From JBBDNV01 sp040877415 (GTDB lineage: Bacteria > Planctomycetota > Planctomycetia > Pirellulales > PALSA-1355), in assembly GCA_040877415.1 (NCBI GenBank), contig JBBDNV010000046.1, forward strand, positions 1 to 6,708: a stretch of DNA of 6,708 nucleotides, read 5' to 3'. Positions 1 through 6,332 of this stretch are shown one piece after another. A program made the translations under genes and the position numbers. Numbering within the stretch: position 1 is the first letter of the stretch; the number at the start of each line of letters is the position of its first letter. The notes under the pieces were generated by a model. It saw only the letters and a program-made list of their open reading frames with translations, did not search any database and was not told where the DNA came from.

Positions 1-278
1 GGTTGGCCGTCCAGCACGTTGTCGATCACCAGCTTCGTGGCCGCCGGCGGCACCAGCGCCAACAGCGTGGCCACGGTCAGCGTCACGAGCCCAAAGACGA
101 CGCCCGCGCGATGCCCCGCGAGCATCCCCCAGAATGCGACGAACAACCGCCAGAACGAGCGAGGACGCCCGCGGCGGCCGCTCTCGGCGCCGGGCTCATG
201 CGGTTGTCCGTTACGGCGTTTGTCGCGCAACTGCTGTCGATATTCGGCGAAACGGAGTCGGCTGCGTCGCAGTTGCAT
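1..278 (-). CDS. ABC exporter, N-terminal part of the permease domain (partial)
   Basis: Only the first 92 codons lie in the window; the gene continues past the left edge. Translation gives a basic, Arg-rich cytoplasmic leader (about residues 1-50), then a hydrophobic helix ending in PPAATKLVIDNVLDGQ. A first membrane helix followed by a PP..K.(L/V)IDxV motif is typical of transmembrane domain 1 of MsbA/LmrA-like ABC exporters, whose ATPase domain would follow about 300 residues downstream. The ATG at 278 was chosen because an in-frame TGA lies 15 codons upstream and no other ATG intervenes. No clear Shine-Dalgarno site precedes it. The gene is divergent from the peptide transporter across 186 bp. 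The substrate (lipid, drug or peptide) cannot be told, and neither the nucleotide-binding domain nor full length can be confirmed here. Confidence 0.82.
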   Translation of the reverse strand, partial: MQLRRSRLRFAEYRQQLRDKRRNGQPHEPGAESGRRGRPRSFWRLFVAFWGMLAGHRAGVVFGLVTLTVATLLALVPPAATKLVIDNVLDGQ

Positions 279-330
279 AACGGGCTCGCATCGGGACGGG
301 GGACCAGGAAATTCGTTTCAGCGCGTCCCT

Positions 331-359
331 ATTGTACGCACCCGGCCGGCCGCCGGCAC
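331..359 (-). promoter_or_regulatory. Candidate promoter of the ABC exporter gene
   Basis: On the minus strand TACAAT (336-331) matches five of six bases of the -10 consensus. GTGCCG (359-354), 17 bp upstream, matches only three of six -35 bases. Transcription would start about 45 nt before the ATG at 278. The weak -35 makes this tentative. Confidence 0.28.
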
Positions 360-464
360 GTGGCCCAGCCGATTCGCAAACAATATGGCCACGCCGTGCC
401 GTGATATGTTACAACCCTCGCTGCGGCGACGCGTTTCGCGCACGACCTCTGGGCCAGGGAAACC

Positions 465-2429
465 ATGGCAAATTCGAATTCCCCCACCCCTCCCGCGTCG
501 TCGGACCGCATGCCGCCGGGTATTCCCTACATCGTGGGGAACGAAGGCGCCGAGCGGTTCAGCTTCTATGGCATGCGGGCGATCTTGAAGATCTACCTCA
601 TCGCCCTGTTCGTGCGCTTCGTCGATGAGGCCGCCGTACCGGCCGACGCCATGGCCGACGCCCTAGCGCGCAGCACGGAAATCGTGCACCTGTTCATGGC
701 CGGAGTCTATGCCTTCCCTTTGATTGGCGCGATTATCGCCGACCGGCTGCTCGGCAAGTATCGAACGATTCTTTGGGTCTCGCTCATCTATTGCGCGGGG
801 CACGCGGTCTTGGCGCTTGCCGGACGTTTGGGCACGATAAGCGAGTTCTCCGCGGCGGAGACTTCGATGTATCTGGGGCTCGGCCTGATCGCGGTCGGCT
901 CCGGCGGCATCAAGCCGTGCGTTTCGGCCAACGTCGGCGATCAGTTCACCGCCGCCAACGCGCAGCTGGTGACGAAGATCTTTCAGATCTTTTATTTCAT
1001 CATCAACTACGGTTCGTTTTTCTCAACGATACTCACCCCCCTGTTGCTCAAGTATTTTGGCGCGGAAATCGCTTTCGGCGTACCCGGCGTGTTGATGGGT
1101 ATCGCGACCCTGGTCTTTTGGATGGGCCGCAACAGGTTCATTCGCGTGCCTCCCAGCCCGGGCGGCAGGCACGGACTCTTCGATACGCTCGTCACGACGC
1201 TGCTCTTTACTCCGCTCTTTTCGCTCGTCGTGGGATACTTCGTGCTTTGGGAACACCACATCGGCGCTGCGCGGGAAGCAGCCACGAAAGCGGCAGTGGA
1301 ATTCCCCGGTGTCACTTCAGCCTTGGTGGTGGAATACTTCGAGCACTATTGGTGGCTTCCGGTCGCAACCGTCGTGGCCGTCGTGCTCGGCCTGATACTG
1401 TTCCGCGCCCGACAGCGCATCGAATCGAGCGACAGCTTCTTGCCCGTGCTGCTATACAATTTCACGCACCAGCGCGACCGCGCGCCGGGAATGAGCTTTT
1501 TCGACGTGGGCCGGCAGCGGTTCGGCGAGGAGGCGGGGGATGGGCCTGCTGCCGTGCTGAAGATCATGGTCGTGTTCTCGATGGTGAGCGTTTTTTGGGC
1601 GCTCTTCGATCAGCATGCCTCGACGTGGATCGACCAGGCACGGCGAATGGCCCTGGGTTTGACCGTTCCCGCGTACTTCGGCTACTGGGCATTCGCCGCC
1701 ACGATTGGGCTTTCGCTGTTCGCCGGAGTCTGGCTGTTTCGTTGGCTGGCCAACGCGCCGCTTGCTCGGGGTATAACGGCCACGGTTCTGGCGGGCTTCC
1801 TCGTGCTGGGCCTCGTGGCCGTCGTCTGCGACTTTGTTGCGCCGCCGTTGGGCAACGTGGTGAGCGATTCGGCGGGCGAACCCGTACGACAGCGGATGCT
1901 TTCGGTGCGGATGGATGCGGCGCAGATTTCCGCGCTGAACCCGCTGTTTGTGATGCTTGTGATCCCCGCGCTCAACTTCCTGGTTTATGCGCCCTTGCGC
2001 AGCAGGGGCATCGAGATCAAACCCTTGCAGAAAATGACCGTGGGAATGTTCCTGGCAGCGGCCGCGTTTGCCGCAGCCGCGGTGCTGCAAGCGACGATTG
2101 AGGCGGCGGGCGACGGCACGGTACACGCGCTATGGCAGATCGTGCAATACTTCATCATGACGGTGGCCGAGGTGCTGGTCTCGATCACGGGTCTGGAATT
2201 CGCGTACACGCAGGCGCCGCGAGCCATGAAGTCGACGATCATGAGCTTCTGGCTGCTGTGCGTGACGATGGGCAACCTGCTGGTCGCCTTCCTCGCGCCC
2301 TTGCAGAAGACGATCGCGCTTTCGCAGTTCTTCTGGCTATTCGCCGCCTTGATGGCGGGCGCGGCAATCATCTTTCTGGTCCTGGCGCGATTCTACACGG
2401 GCAAGTCGTATCTCCAGCACGACGCATAG
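465..2429 (+). CDS. Proton-dependent oligopeptide transporter, POT/PTR2 family
   Basis: Inner-membrane symporter predicted to import di- and tripeptides with protons. The ExxERF motif for proton coupling is complete (E27, E30, R31, in NEGAERFSFYGMRAIL). The PTR2 signature GSGGIKPCVSANVGDQF spans residues 145-161 and contains K150, equivalent to the TM4 lysine of characterised bacterial POTs. FYFIINYGS (176-184), VFWALFDQHASTW (376-388) and SITGLEFAYTQAP (573-585) follow. E578 in the last motif matches the glutamate that binds the peptide N-terminus in PepT proteins. The chain of 654 residues is longer than the roughly 500 usual in bacteria; extra length lies in residues about 260-300 and 455-490. 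ATG 465 is preceded by AGGGA (456-460), a short-spaced ribosome site. A single gene, convergent with the MATE gene. Family assignment is firm; the actual substrate is inferred. Confidence 0.96.
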   Translation: MANSNSPTPPASSDRMPPGIPYIVGNEGAERFSFYGMRAILKIYLIALFVRFVDEAAVPADAMADALARSTEIVHLFMAGVYAFPLIGAIIADRLLGKYRTILWVSLIYCAGHAVLALAGRLGTISEFSAAETSMYLGLGLIAVGSGGIKPCVSANVGDQFTAANAQLVTKIFQIFYFIINYGSFFSTILTPLLLKYFGAEIAFGVPGVLMGIATLVFWMGRNRFIRVPPSPGGRHGLFDTLVTTLLFTPLFSLVVGYFVLWEHHIGAAREAATKAAVEFPGVTSALVVEYFEHYWWLPVATVVAVVLGLILFRARQRIESSDSFLPVLLYNFTHQRDRAPGMSFFDVGRQRFGEEAGDGPAAVLKIMVVFSMVSVFWALFDQHASTWIDQARRMALGLTVPAYFGYWAFAATIGLSLFAGVWLFRWLANAPLARGITATVLAGFLVLGLVAVVCDFVAPPLGNVVSDSAGEPVRQRMLSVRMDAAQISALNPLFVMLVIPALNFLVYAPLRSRGIEIKPLQKMTVGMFLAAAAFAAAAVLQATIEAAGDGTVHALWQIVQYFIMTVAEVLVSITGLEFAYTQAPRAMKSTIMSFWLLCVTMGNLLVAFLAPLQKTIALSQFFWLFAALMAGAAIIFLVLARFYTGKSYLQHDA

Positions 2430-2462
2430 CCCTCGCTGCTCCCGCGCTGGGATGCGCGCGTT

Positions 2463-3911
2463 CTAGGAAGCGGCGCCTTCCAGGGCAGAGGCGGCGTCGG
2501 CTTCTTCTACCGGCAATTCTGCGCATTCCAACTCCGGCAGGGTTTGCTCGATCACGCGCATCGACATCCAGCGGCCTTGTTGGAAACGGGCCATAAAGCC
2601 CAGCCCCACCACCGTGATGAATACCGTCACGGAATACCAGGCGGCCGTGAAGGCGGACTGACCCCAGAACGACGCCACATACGTGGGCAGCACCAACAGC
2701 ACGACGCCCATCGAGAAGGAAAACACCAGCGCAAAGCGGGTGTCTCCCGCGCCGCGGATCGCCGAGTTGAACACCACGGCCATCGCGTCGAACAGCGAAT
2801 AGATGGCCACGAACCGCAACACGAAAACCACCAGCTCGCGCACGCCGTCGTCCGCCAGCCCGTAGGGGCGCAACATGATCTGAGGCGCGAACACGTACAG
2901 GCAGGAAAAAGCCGCGACATACGCCAGTGCCACGCCAAAGGCCAGCCAGGTGGTGCGCGCCGCCAGCCGGGGGCGACCCTCGCCGATGCGCTGTCCCACG
3001 AGCGCGGTTACCGCCGTGCCCAATCCCATCAGCGGCACAAACACGAGCGCATTGAGGTTGAATACCAGGCTCGTGGCGGACAGGTAGACAGTGCCCAGAC
3101 CGCCGAGGAGCTGAATGAACACGTTCCAACAGGCGATGTCCAAAAACTGCTGCAAGCCGCTCGGCAGGCCGAAGCGCAATAGCCGCAGGAACAGCTCGCG
3201 ATCAAATCGCCGGCCGGACCACAGCCGATACGGGCCGTTGTACTGAGTCCACACCATGACAGCGGCATACATGATCGAGATCGAGGCGAACGCCAGCACC
3301 GTCGACAGGCCCGCCCCGGCGATACCCATGCGCGGAAAGCCGGCCTTGCCGAAAATCAGCACGTAGTCGAGCACGACGTGCAGCAGCATGCCGAGGGAGT
3401 TGACGACCATGATGACGTAGGTCTGGCCGCGGCCGCTGAAAAAACAGGAAAGGGCCGTATCGAGCAAAAGAGCCAGCGTGCCGCAACACAACACTCGGTA
3501 ATAGCGCAGCTCGAGCGCCTCGACCTGCGAACCGTGGTTGAACCAGGCGAACAGATAAGGAGCCACGGGCAGCACCAGGAGCATCAGCAGCGCGGCGGCG
3601 ACGGAAAGGTAGATGCCCTGCCACATCACCGGCCCGACGCGATCTCGCTGGCCGGCCCCTTCGTATTGTCCAATGAAGGCGTTGACGTACGCGACCGTGC
3701 CGATGGCCAGGTAGGCCAGATTCCAATGCAATACCCCGGCCGGCAGCGCAGCCGCCATGGACTCGACCGAATCCCAACTCAGGAAGATGCGGTCGAAGAC
3801 GTACATCAGCGCCGTCGAGCCGGCGCTGATAATCAGCGGGATCGACACCACCAGCAGCTCGCGCATCGTGCCGGCCCGATCGGGTGTTTCTTGGGGGGCG
3901 ATGTGTGTCAT
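2463..3911 (-). CDS. MATE family efflux transporter
   Basis: A 482-residue polytopic membrane protein of the multidrug and toxic compound extrusion family, which exports cationic drugs or metabolites in exchange for Na+ or H+. About 12 membrane helices can be read, in two homologous halves. In the first half, SGRGQTYVIMVVN (159-171) leads into LDYVLIFGKAGFPRMGIAGA (181-200), the typical MATE loop with N/D-Y-x-x-I-F-G. In the second half come GTAVTALVGQRIGEGRP (308-324) and NSAIRGAGDTR (392-402). The tail (about 445-482) is acidic and Glu/Ala-rich. The reading frame stays open to 4175, but those 88 extra residues are Pro/Arg/Cys-rich and unlike a MATE N-terminus, so I start at ATG 3911. No Shine-Dalgarno site is seen; ATG 3866, where homology begins, is an alternative. 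Substrate unknown. Confidence 0.94.
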   Translation of the reverse strand: MTHIAPQETPDRAGTMRELLVVSIPLIISAGSTALMYVFDRIFLSWDSVESMAAALPAGVLHWNLAYLAIGTVAYVNAFIGQYEGAGQRDRVGPVMWQGIYLSVAAALLMLLVLPVAPYLFAWFNHGSQVEALELRYYRVLCCGTLALLLDTALSCFFSGRGQTYVIMVVNSLGMLLHVVLDYVLIFGKAGFPRMGIAGAGLSTVLAFASISIMYAAVMVWTQYNGPYRLWSGRRFDRELFLRLLRFGLPSGLQQFLDIACWNVFIQLLGGLGTVYLSATSLVFNLNALVFVPLMGLGTAVTALVGQRIGEGRPRLAARTTWLAFGVALAYVAAFSCLYVFAPQIMLRPYGLADDGVRELVVFVLRFVAIYSLFDAMAVVFNSAIRGAGDTRFALVFSFSMGVVLLVLPTYVASFWGQSAFTAAWYSVTVFITVVGLGFMARFQQGRWMSMRVIEQTLPELECAELPVEEADAASALEGAAS

Positions 3912-4012
3912 GGTCGTCGGGACATTCCGGTCATGCAGGTGCCACTCGTCTGGTGGTGGTTGTCTGTTGTGGACCCTGCAAGGGCACGGCGGGTTCGCCC
4001 GTGGCGCGCGTT

Positions 4013-4198
4013 TCACGCTGCTGGCGCGGCAGCTCGCGGTCGATCGTCCGTTGGGAAAACCAGCGAAAGCATGTGATTTTCCGCGGCCAGCCATGCGGCG
4101 TCCAGGGCCATACGGCGGATTTCGATTGGCTCGGTCTTGCGGTAGGGCGCAGATTTCGCTACAAGCGGGCCGCATTTCTCACGCTTCACGTCGGCCAA
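4013..4198 (-). CDS. Possible small protein upstream of the MATE gene (doubtful)
   Basis: A 61-codon ORF with a TTG start, ending 101 bp before the MATE ATG on the same strand. I do not recognise it. Its composition looks more protein-like than the other shadow frames here, with a mixed stretch KTEPIEIRRMALDAAWLAAE (residues 21-40) that could form an amphipathic helix, and with common high-GC codons (CTG, GTG, GAC, ATC, AAG). Against it: no Shine-Dalgarno site, a TTG start, no cysteine or metal motif, and overlap with the candidate promoter of the plus-strand gene at 4223. An internal ATG at 4111 would give only 32 residues. It may equally be a chance ORF. Confidence 0.25.
   Translation of the reverse strand: MADVKREKCGPLVAKSAPYRKTEPIEIRRMALDAAWLAAENHMLSLVFPTDDRPRAAAPAA
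4137..4165 (+). promoter_or_regulatory. Candidate promoter of the small secreted protein gene
   Basis: TTGCGG (4137-4142) and TACAAG (4160-4165) are separated by exactly 17 bp. They match three of six -35 bases and four of six -10 bases. The start site would be near 4172, giving a leader of about 50 nt that contains the AGGAG ribosome site. Spacing is ideal but the boxes are imperfect. Confidence 0.33.
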
Positions 4199-4222
4199 CG
4201 GCGGCCATTCAGGAGAATCGCG

Positions 4223-4591
4223 ATGCGCCGGCGACCGTTTTGTCTCATCATGCTGGCTTTGCTTCTCGATTGCCCACTGGCGATGGCCGCCGATCCCCCG
4301 CCGATCGATGGCGGCGGAGTGATGGGGCTCGATCTAAGGACGCAACTGGAAACGGGCCTGATGGCGCGCCGCCCGGAGGAATTCGAGTACATCGGCCAGA
4401 TCATCGAGTTGGTCGAAGAGGGCAAACTTCCCCGCAGCCTCGTCACCAGCACGTTCGCGTGGGCCAAGCAGAAGCCGGTGCGCAAATTGCAATACTTTCA
4501 ATTCGCCCTGCAAGCCCGCGCCCGCCACCTCCCCGTCCAGCTTCCCGACTTGCGCAAGCTGGCTGTCGGCATCCGCACCGGCGGCGGCTAG
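4223..4591 (+). CDS. Small secreted protein of unknown function
   Basis: A 122-residue protein. The N-terminus MRRRPFCLIMLALLLDCPLAMA has a basic n-region, a hydrophobic core and a small-residue AxA site (A20-M21-A22), so it is probably exported and cleaved before ADPPP. The mature part has a low-complexity PPPIDGGG linker, then an acidic/basic helical region. Its core, IGQIIELVEEGKLPRSLVTS (57-76), is followed by TFAWAKQKPVRKLQYFQFAL (77-96). I recall similar LVxxGKLPxxLVxSTFxWA..K blocks in small planctomycete hypothetical proteins, but cannot verify this. ATG 4223 is fixed by AGGAG at 4211-4215, 7 nt upstream, the clearest ribosome site on the plus strand. The frame extends upstream without a stop, but the signal peptide and ribosome site argue for this start. 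No catalytic motif seen; function unknown. Confidence 0.8.
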   Translation: MRRRPFCLIMLALLLDCPLAMAADPPPIDGGGVMGLDLRTQLETGLMARRPEEFEYIGQIIELVEEGKLPRSLVTSTFAWAKQKPVRKLQYFQFALQARARHLPVQLPDLRKLAVGIRTGGG

Positions 4592-4594
4592 CAC

Positions 4595-4611
4595 CCAGGA
4601 GGGCATCCTGG
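4595..4611. terminator. Stem-loop directly after the secreted protein gene
   Basis: CCAGGA (4595-4600) and TCCTGG (4606-4611) form a perfect 6-bp stem with a GGGCA loop, three bases after the TAG at 4589-4591. No T-run follows, so it is not a classical intrinsic terminator. It may stabilise the 3' end or act with Rho. Confidence 0.35.
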
Positions 4612-4633
4612 ACCGCGAAATCCCGTCACCGTA

Positions 4634-4677
4634 TTCTGCTCCCCCTGCTCTCTCCTGCTCTCCTGCTCCCCTGTTCT
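4634..4677 (+). repeat. Degenerate CTGCTC pyrimidine-rich repeat
   Basis: A 44-nt stretch made of about four imperfect units of the type CTGCTCYCC(T). The plus strand is almost purine-free apart from one G per unit. It looks like a simple-sequence repeat. No function is visible; it lies just beyond the stem-loop after the secreted protein gene. Confidence 0.6.
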
Positions 4678-4725
4678 ACAGTCGCCAGGGGGCGGCAATG
4701 GGTGGCTTTTTTTGAATTTCAAAAT

Positions 4726-4741
4726 CAGGCCAATCGGCCTG
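4726..4741 (-). terminator. GC hairpin, weak terminator candidate on the minus strand
   Basis: CAGGCC (4726-4731) and GGCCTG (4736-4741) form a 6-bp stem with a 4-nt loop. Read on the minus strand the stem is followed by ATTTTGAAATT, a short weak T-rich stretch. Next to it, TTTTGAA-T-TTCAAAA (4710-4724) forms a second, AT-only palindrome. No clear gene ends here on that strand. Confidence 0.25.
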
Positions 4742-5146
4742 GAAGCAGGGCGTTAGTTTTTCATAGCTATACAGCGTGCGCGCGAAGTAATACCCCTCGT
4801 CGTCGGAAGTGACCGTTCGCGCTCGATTTAGAATAATTCGCGGCGCGCTTTTCCACCGCACCCCCCGAAGTGAAGAACTCGGCGCGTGTCGACAATCATC
4901 CAACGTATCAGAAATCAGATTTTTGCGCTGGAGTCAACGCACGTTTTCGGCCGGGGATGGGGGGCAAGTGGCAACGGAGCCAACTCTGGCCGCGCACGCG
5001 TGGCTGGGCCGTCGACAGCAGGCCAAAACGGTTTCCGACACCCACGCGGCTAGACGTCGCTTGGCTTCGTGACGTGGAGTGGTGAGGAGTTCGCGCGACG
5101 GCATACTGGTTCCTGGAACGAAAACGGTTTTTTCACCCGAAATCCG

Positions 5147-5174
5147 CGAATACGAGTGATGTCCCCCTTTTCCT
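5147..5174 (-). repeat. Inverted single copy of the ~26-bp dispersed repeat
   Basis: Read on the minus strand this is AGGAAAAGGGGGACATCACT followed by CGTATTCG. Compared with the tandem copies at 6651-6708 it has one extra A in the first A-run and one T-to-A change in CGTTTTCG. The other bases of the compared stretch agree. Orientation is opposite to the right-hand copies. Confidence 0.85.
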
Positions 5175-5226
5175 ACGTTCCCGTAGATGTCGCTGGCGAT
5201 CATCTTTACTCCGCGACGCGCGGATT

Positions 5227-5255
5227 CGGGAGGGCGAAGCTCCTGCTGAGCCGCC
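5227..5255 (+). repeat. REP-like palindromic element, copy 1
   Basis: Contains GGGAGGGCGAAGCTCCTGCT followed by GAGCC. Inside it, GCTC and GAGC can pair around a CTGCT loop. It matches the reverse complement of 5371-5395 at 23 of 25 positions. I recall closely similar sequences scattered in planctomycete intergenic regions, but this is from memory. Confidence 0.75.
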
Positions 5256-5370
5256 TAGGCAATTCGCGCACATGGACTTAGCGGCTTCCAGGGAACTTGG
5301 GTCTCATTGTCATCAAAACGATCCGGCCAAGTTCTAGTATCACCACACTCAGCGTAGCGTTGATAAGAAA

Positions 5371-5395
5371 GCTCGGCAGGAGCCTCGCCCTCCCG
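5371..5395 (-). repeat. REP-like palindromic element, copy 2, possible terminator
   Basis: GCTCGGCAGGAGCCTCGCCC followed by TCCCG, inverted relative to copy 1. On the minus strand the stem GCTC-CTGCC-GAGC, closed by a G-U pair, is followed by TTTCTTATC. It could therefore end transcription of the SRPBCC gene, whose stop is about 105 nt upstream on that strand. Confidence 0.65.
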
Positions 5396-5448
5396 TCGCC
5401 CTGGCCCCTCAATCTTGTTGTGACGAACCACTACTTTGATCGATCCCG

Positions 5449-5483
5449 TTTCGTGTCTTCCGTGTCTTCCGTGTGTTTCGTGG
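5449..5483 (+). repeat. 9-bp tandem repeat, consensus YCGTGTCTT
   Basis: About 3.7 copies with exact 9-bp spacing: TCGTGTCTT (5451-5459), CCGTGTCTT, CCGTGTGTT, then a partial TCGTGG ending at 5483. It lies 15 bp downstream of the SRPBCC stop codon. Similar TTCGTGTCTT-type repeats are, from memory, common between genes in planctomycetes and related phyla. Confidence 0.7.
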
Positions 5484-5498
5484 AAGTGCAGGTTCCCT

Positions 5499-5990
5499 TC
5501 ACACCTCAGCCAGTACTCCGTCGAGCAGCTTGTAGCTCATTTCCATACCGTCGGTCATGCCGGTTGAAAACGCCGCGTCGCGGTCGGCCTTCGATGCATA
5601 TTTGATCGAGGTCGCCACGTTTGTGATACCGTTAACCTCGTGGAAGGTGACGGTGATGATCGATGGTTCACTCCCCATGGAGACGCCCAGGTCTCCCGCA
5701 TCGAAGATTTGAGTATGCACGATTCTTGCGTGCGGAGCGACCTCCAGAACCTCTCCAGTGAATCCAAACTCCTGGCCGTTCTCATCACTGCGCCAGCGCC
5801 AGCGATACTTTCCGCCGACGCGCATATCCATCTCGCAGACAGGCATCGACCAACCGGGGTGGCCCCCGCACCAACGACGCATCAAGTCCGGCTCCATATA
5901 CGCCCGCCACACCAGTTTGACGGGTGCATCGAAGCTGCGTTTGACGAGGACTTCGGTATCTGACGGCAGACTGGCTTCCGCGGGTTTCAT
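5499..5990 (-). CDS. SRPBCC domain protein, AHSA1-like
   Basis: A 163-residue soluble protein of the START/Bet v1-like SRPBCC fold (activator of Hsp90 ATPase homologue type), a helix-grip domain that usually binds a hydrophobic ligand. Recognisable blocks are RSFDAPVKLVWRAYMEPDLM (18-37) with RRW at 38-40, VGGKYRWRWRSDENGQEF (58-75), GFTGEVLEVAPHARIVHTQI (76-95) and the C-terminal helix with GMTDGMEMSYKLLDGVL (144-160). Length is typical of the family. ATG 5990 is chosen over the upstream ATG at 6065 because AGGAG sits 8 nt before it and its ATGA overlaps the stop of the ArsR gene. The pair is therefore one operon, probably translationally coupled. ArsR-SRPBCC pairs are common, but ligands are mostly unknown, as here. 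Confidence 0.95.
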   Translation of the reverse strand: MKPAEASLPSDTEVLVKRSFDAPVKLVWRAYMEPDLMRRWCGGHPGWSMPVCEMDMRVGGKYRWRWRSDENGQEFGFTGEVLEVAPHARIVHTQIFDAGDLGVSMGSEPSIITVTFHEVNGITNVATSIKYASKADRDAAFSTGMTDGMEMSYKLLDGVLAEV

Positions 5991-6328
5991 TTCTTTCGCT
6001 CCTTTTTCTCGGCTTGCTTCAACTCGGTAAGTAACGCATCGAGCCGCTTGTAGTTGCCTTCCCAAATCTCCTGCACCTGTTCCAACCAGTCGGTGACCGC
6101 TTTCAGTCGCTCCGGCACCAGTTTGCAGGGCCGCAGCTGGGCCACTCTGCGACGCGAAATCAGGCCCGCAGATTCCAGCACCTTCAAGTGCGAGGAAATC
6201 GTGGGTTGCGTCAGCGAGAAGTGGCCAACCAGGTCGGACACCGACGCCTCACCGCGGGCCAGACGCACCACAATTCCACGTCGGGTGGGATCGGCAAGAG
6301 CAGCAAAGGCTTGGTCCAGTTGTTTCAT
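5987..6328 (-). CDS. ArsR-family winged-helix transcriptional repressor
   Basis: A 113-residue DNA-binding protein. LDQAFAALADPTRRGIVVRL (4-23) is the usual ArsR first helix. The helix-turn-helix runs from about 28 to 57, with recognition helix QPTISSHLKVLESAGL (41-56), followed by the wing ISRRRVAQLRPCKL. The ELCVCDL metal site of true arsenic sensors is absent, and the only cysteine is C68, so this is not a classical metal sensor. The C-terminal part WLEQVQEIWEGNYKRLDALL matches the type seen beside SRPBCC genes, ending in a Lys/Glu-rich tail. It probably represses its own operon through the dyad just upstream. ATG 6328 is the only sensible start; no Shine-Dalgarno site precedes it and the mRNA may be nearly leaderless. 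The inducer is unknown. Confidence 0.96.
   Translation of the reverse strand: MKQLDQAFAALADPTRRGIVVRLARGEASVSDLVGHFSLTQPTISSHLKVLESAGLISRRRVAQLRPCKLVPERLKAVTDWLEQVQEIWEGNYKRLDALLTELKQAEKKERKK
5998..6002 (-). promoter_or_regulatory. Ribosome binding site of the SRPBCC gene, inside arsR
   Basis: AGGAG on the minus strand, within AAAAAGGAGCGAAAGAAATG, lies in the last codons of the ArsR gene. It sits about 8 nt from the SRPBCC ATG and decides that start. The AAG/AAA-rich Lys tail of ArsR doubles as the A-rich leader. Confidence 0.7.
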
Positions 6329-6332
6329 GTTA

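Larger units (their letters stand above)
3912..4222. other. Divergent intergenic region between MATE and secreted-protein genes
   Basis: These 311 bp separate two diverging genes and should carry promoters for both. A candidate plus-strand promoter and a possible short minus-strand ORF are listed separately. A G/C hairpin (CACGG at 3985-3989 pairing with CCGTG at 3999-4003) lies about 75 nt upstream of the MATE start. No convincing promoter for the MATE gene was found. Confidence 0.5.
4592..5498. other. Long intergenic region, a mosaic of short repeats
   Basis: About 900 bp without a convincing gene. Several short ORFs occur on both strands, but they have no ribosome sites, use alternative starts or run through repeats. 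The region holds a CT-rich tract, GC stem-loops, a facing pair of REP-like elements, one copy of a dispersed ~26-bp sequence and a 9-bp tandem repeat, each listed separately. Base composition is more mixed than in the genes, with short AT-rich patches near 4707-4725 and 4834-4845. Confidence 0.6.

Noticed and set aside
2443..2458. CGCGC/GCGCG hairpin between the convergent POT and MATE genes
   Set aside because: Only a 5-bp stem in very GC-rich sequence, with no T-run on either side. Too weak to call a terminator, although the 33-bp gap leaves little other room for one.
3912..4175. N-terminal 88-codon extension of the MATE reading frame
   Set aside because: The frame has no stop, but the residues are Pro/Arg/Cys-rich, unlike MATE proteins, and the family homology begins after ATG 3911.
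4685..4713. Plus-strand terminator (GCCA/TGGC followed by seven T)
   Set aside because: The T-run is good, but the stem is only 4 bp with a loop of about 15 nt, and it lies about 100 nt after the nearest stop codon.
4809..5085. Two plus-strand ORFs (4809-5072 and 4870-5085)
   Set aside because: No ribosome site, no recognisable motif, Arg/Pro-rich or mixed shadow composition, and mutual overlap.
5069..5281. 70-codon plus-strand ORF and the minus-strand ORF at 4934-5203
   Set aside because: Both run through the dispersed repeat at 5147-5174; the plus-strand ORF also runs through REP-like copy 1. Neither has a ribosome site, so they are probably created by the repeats.
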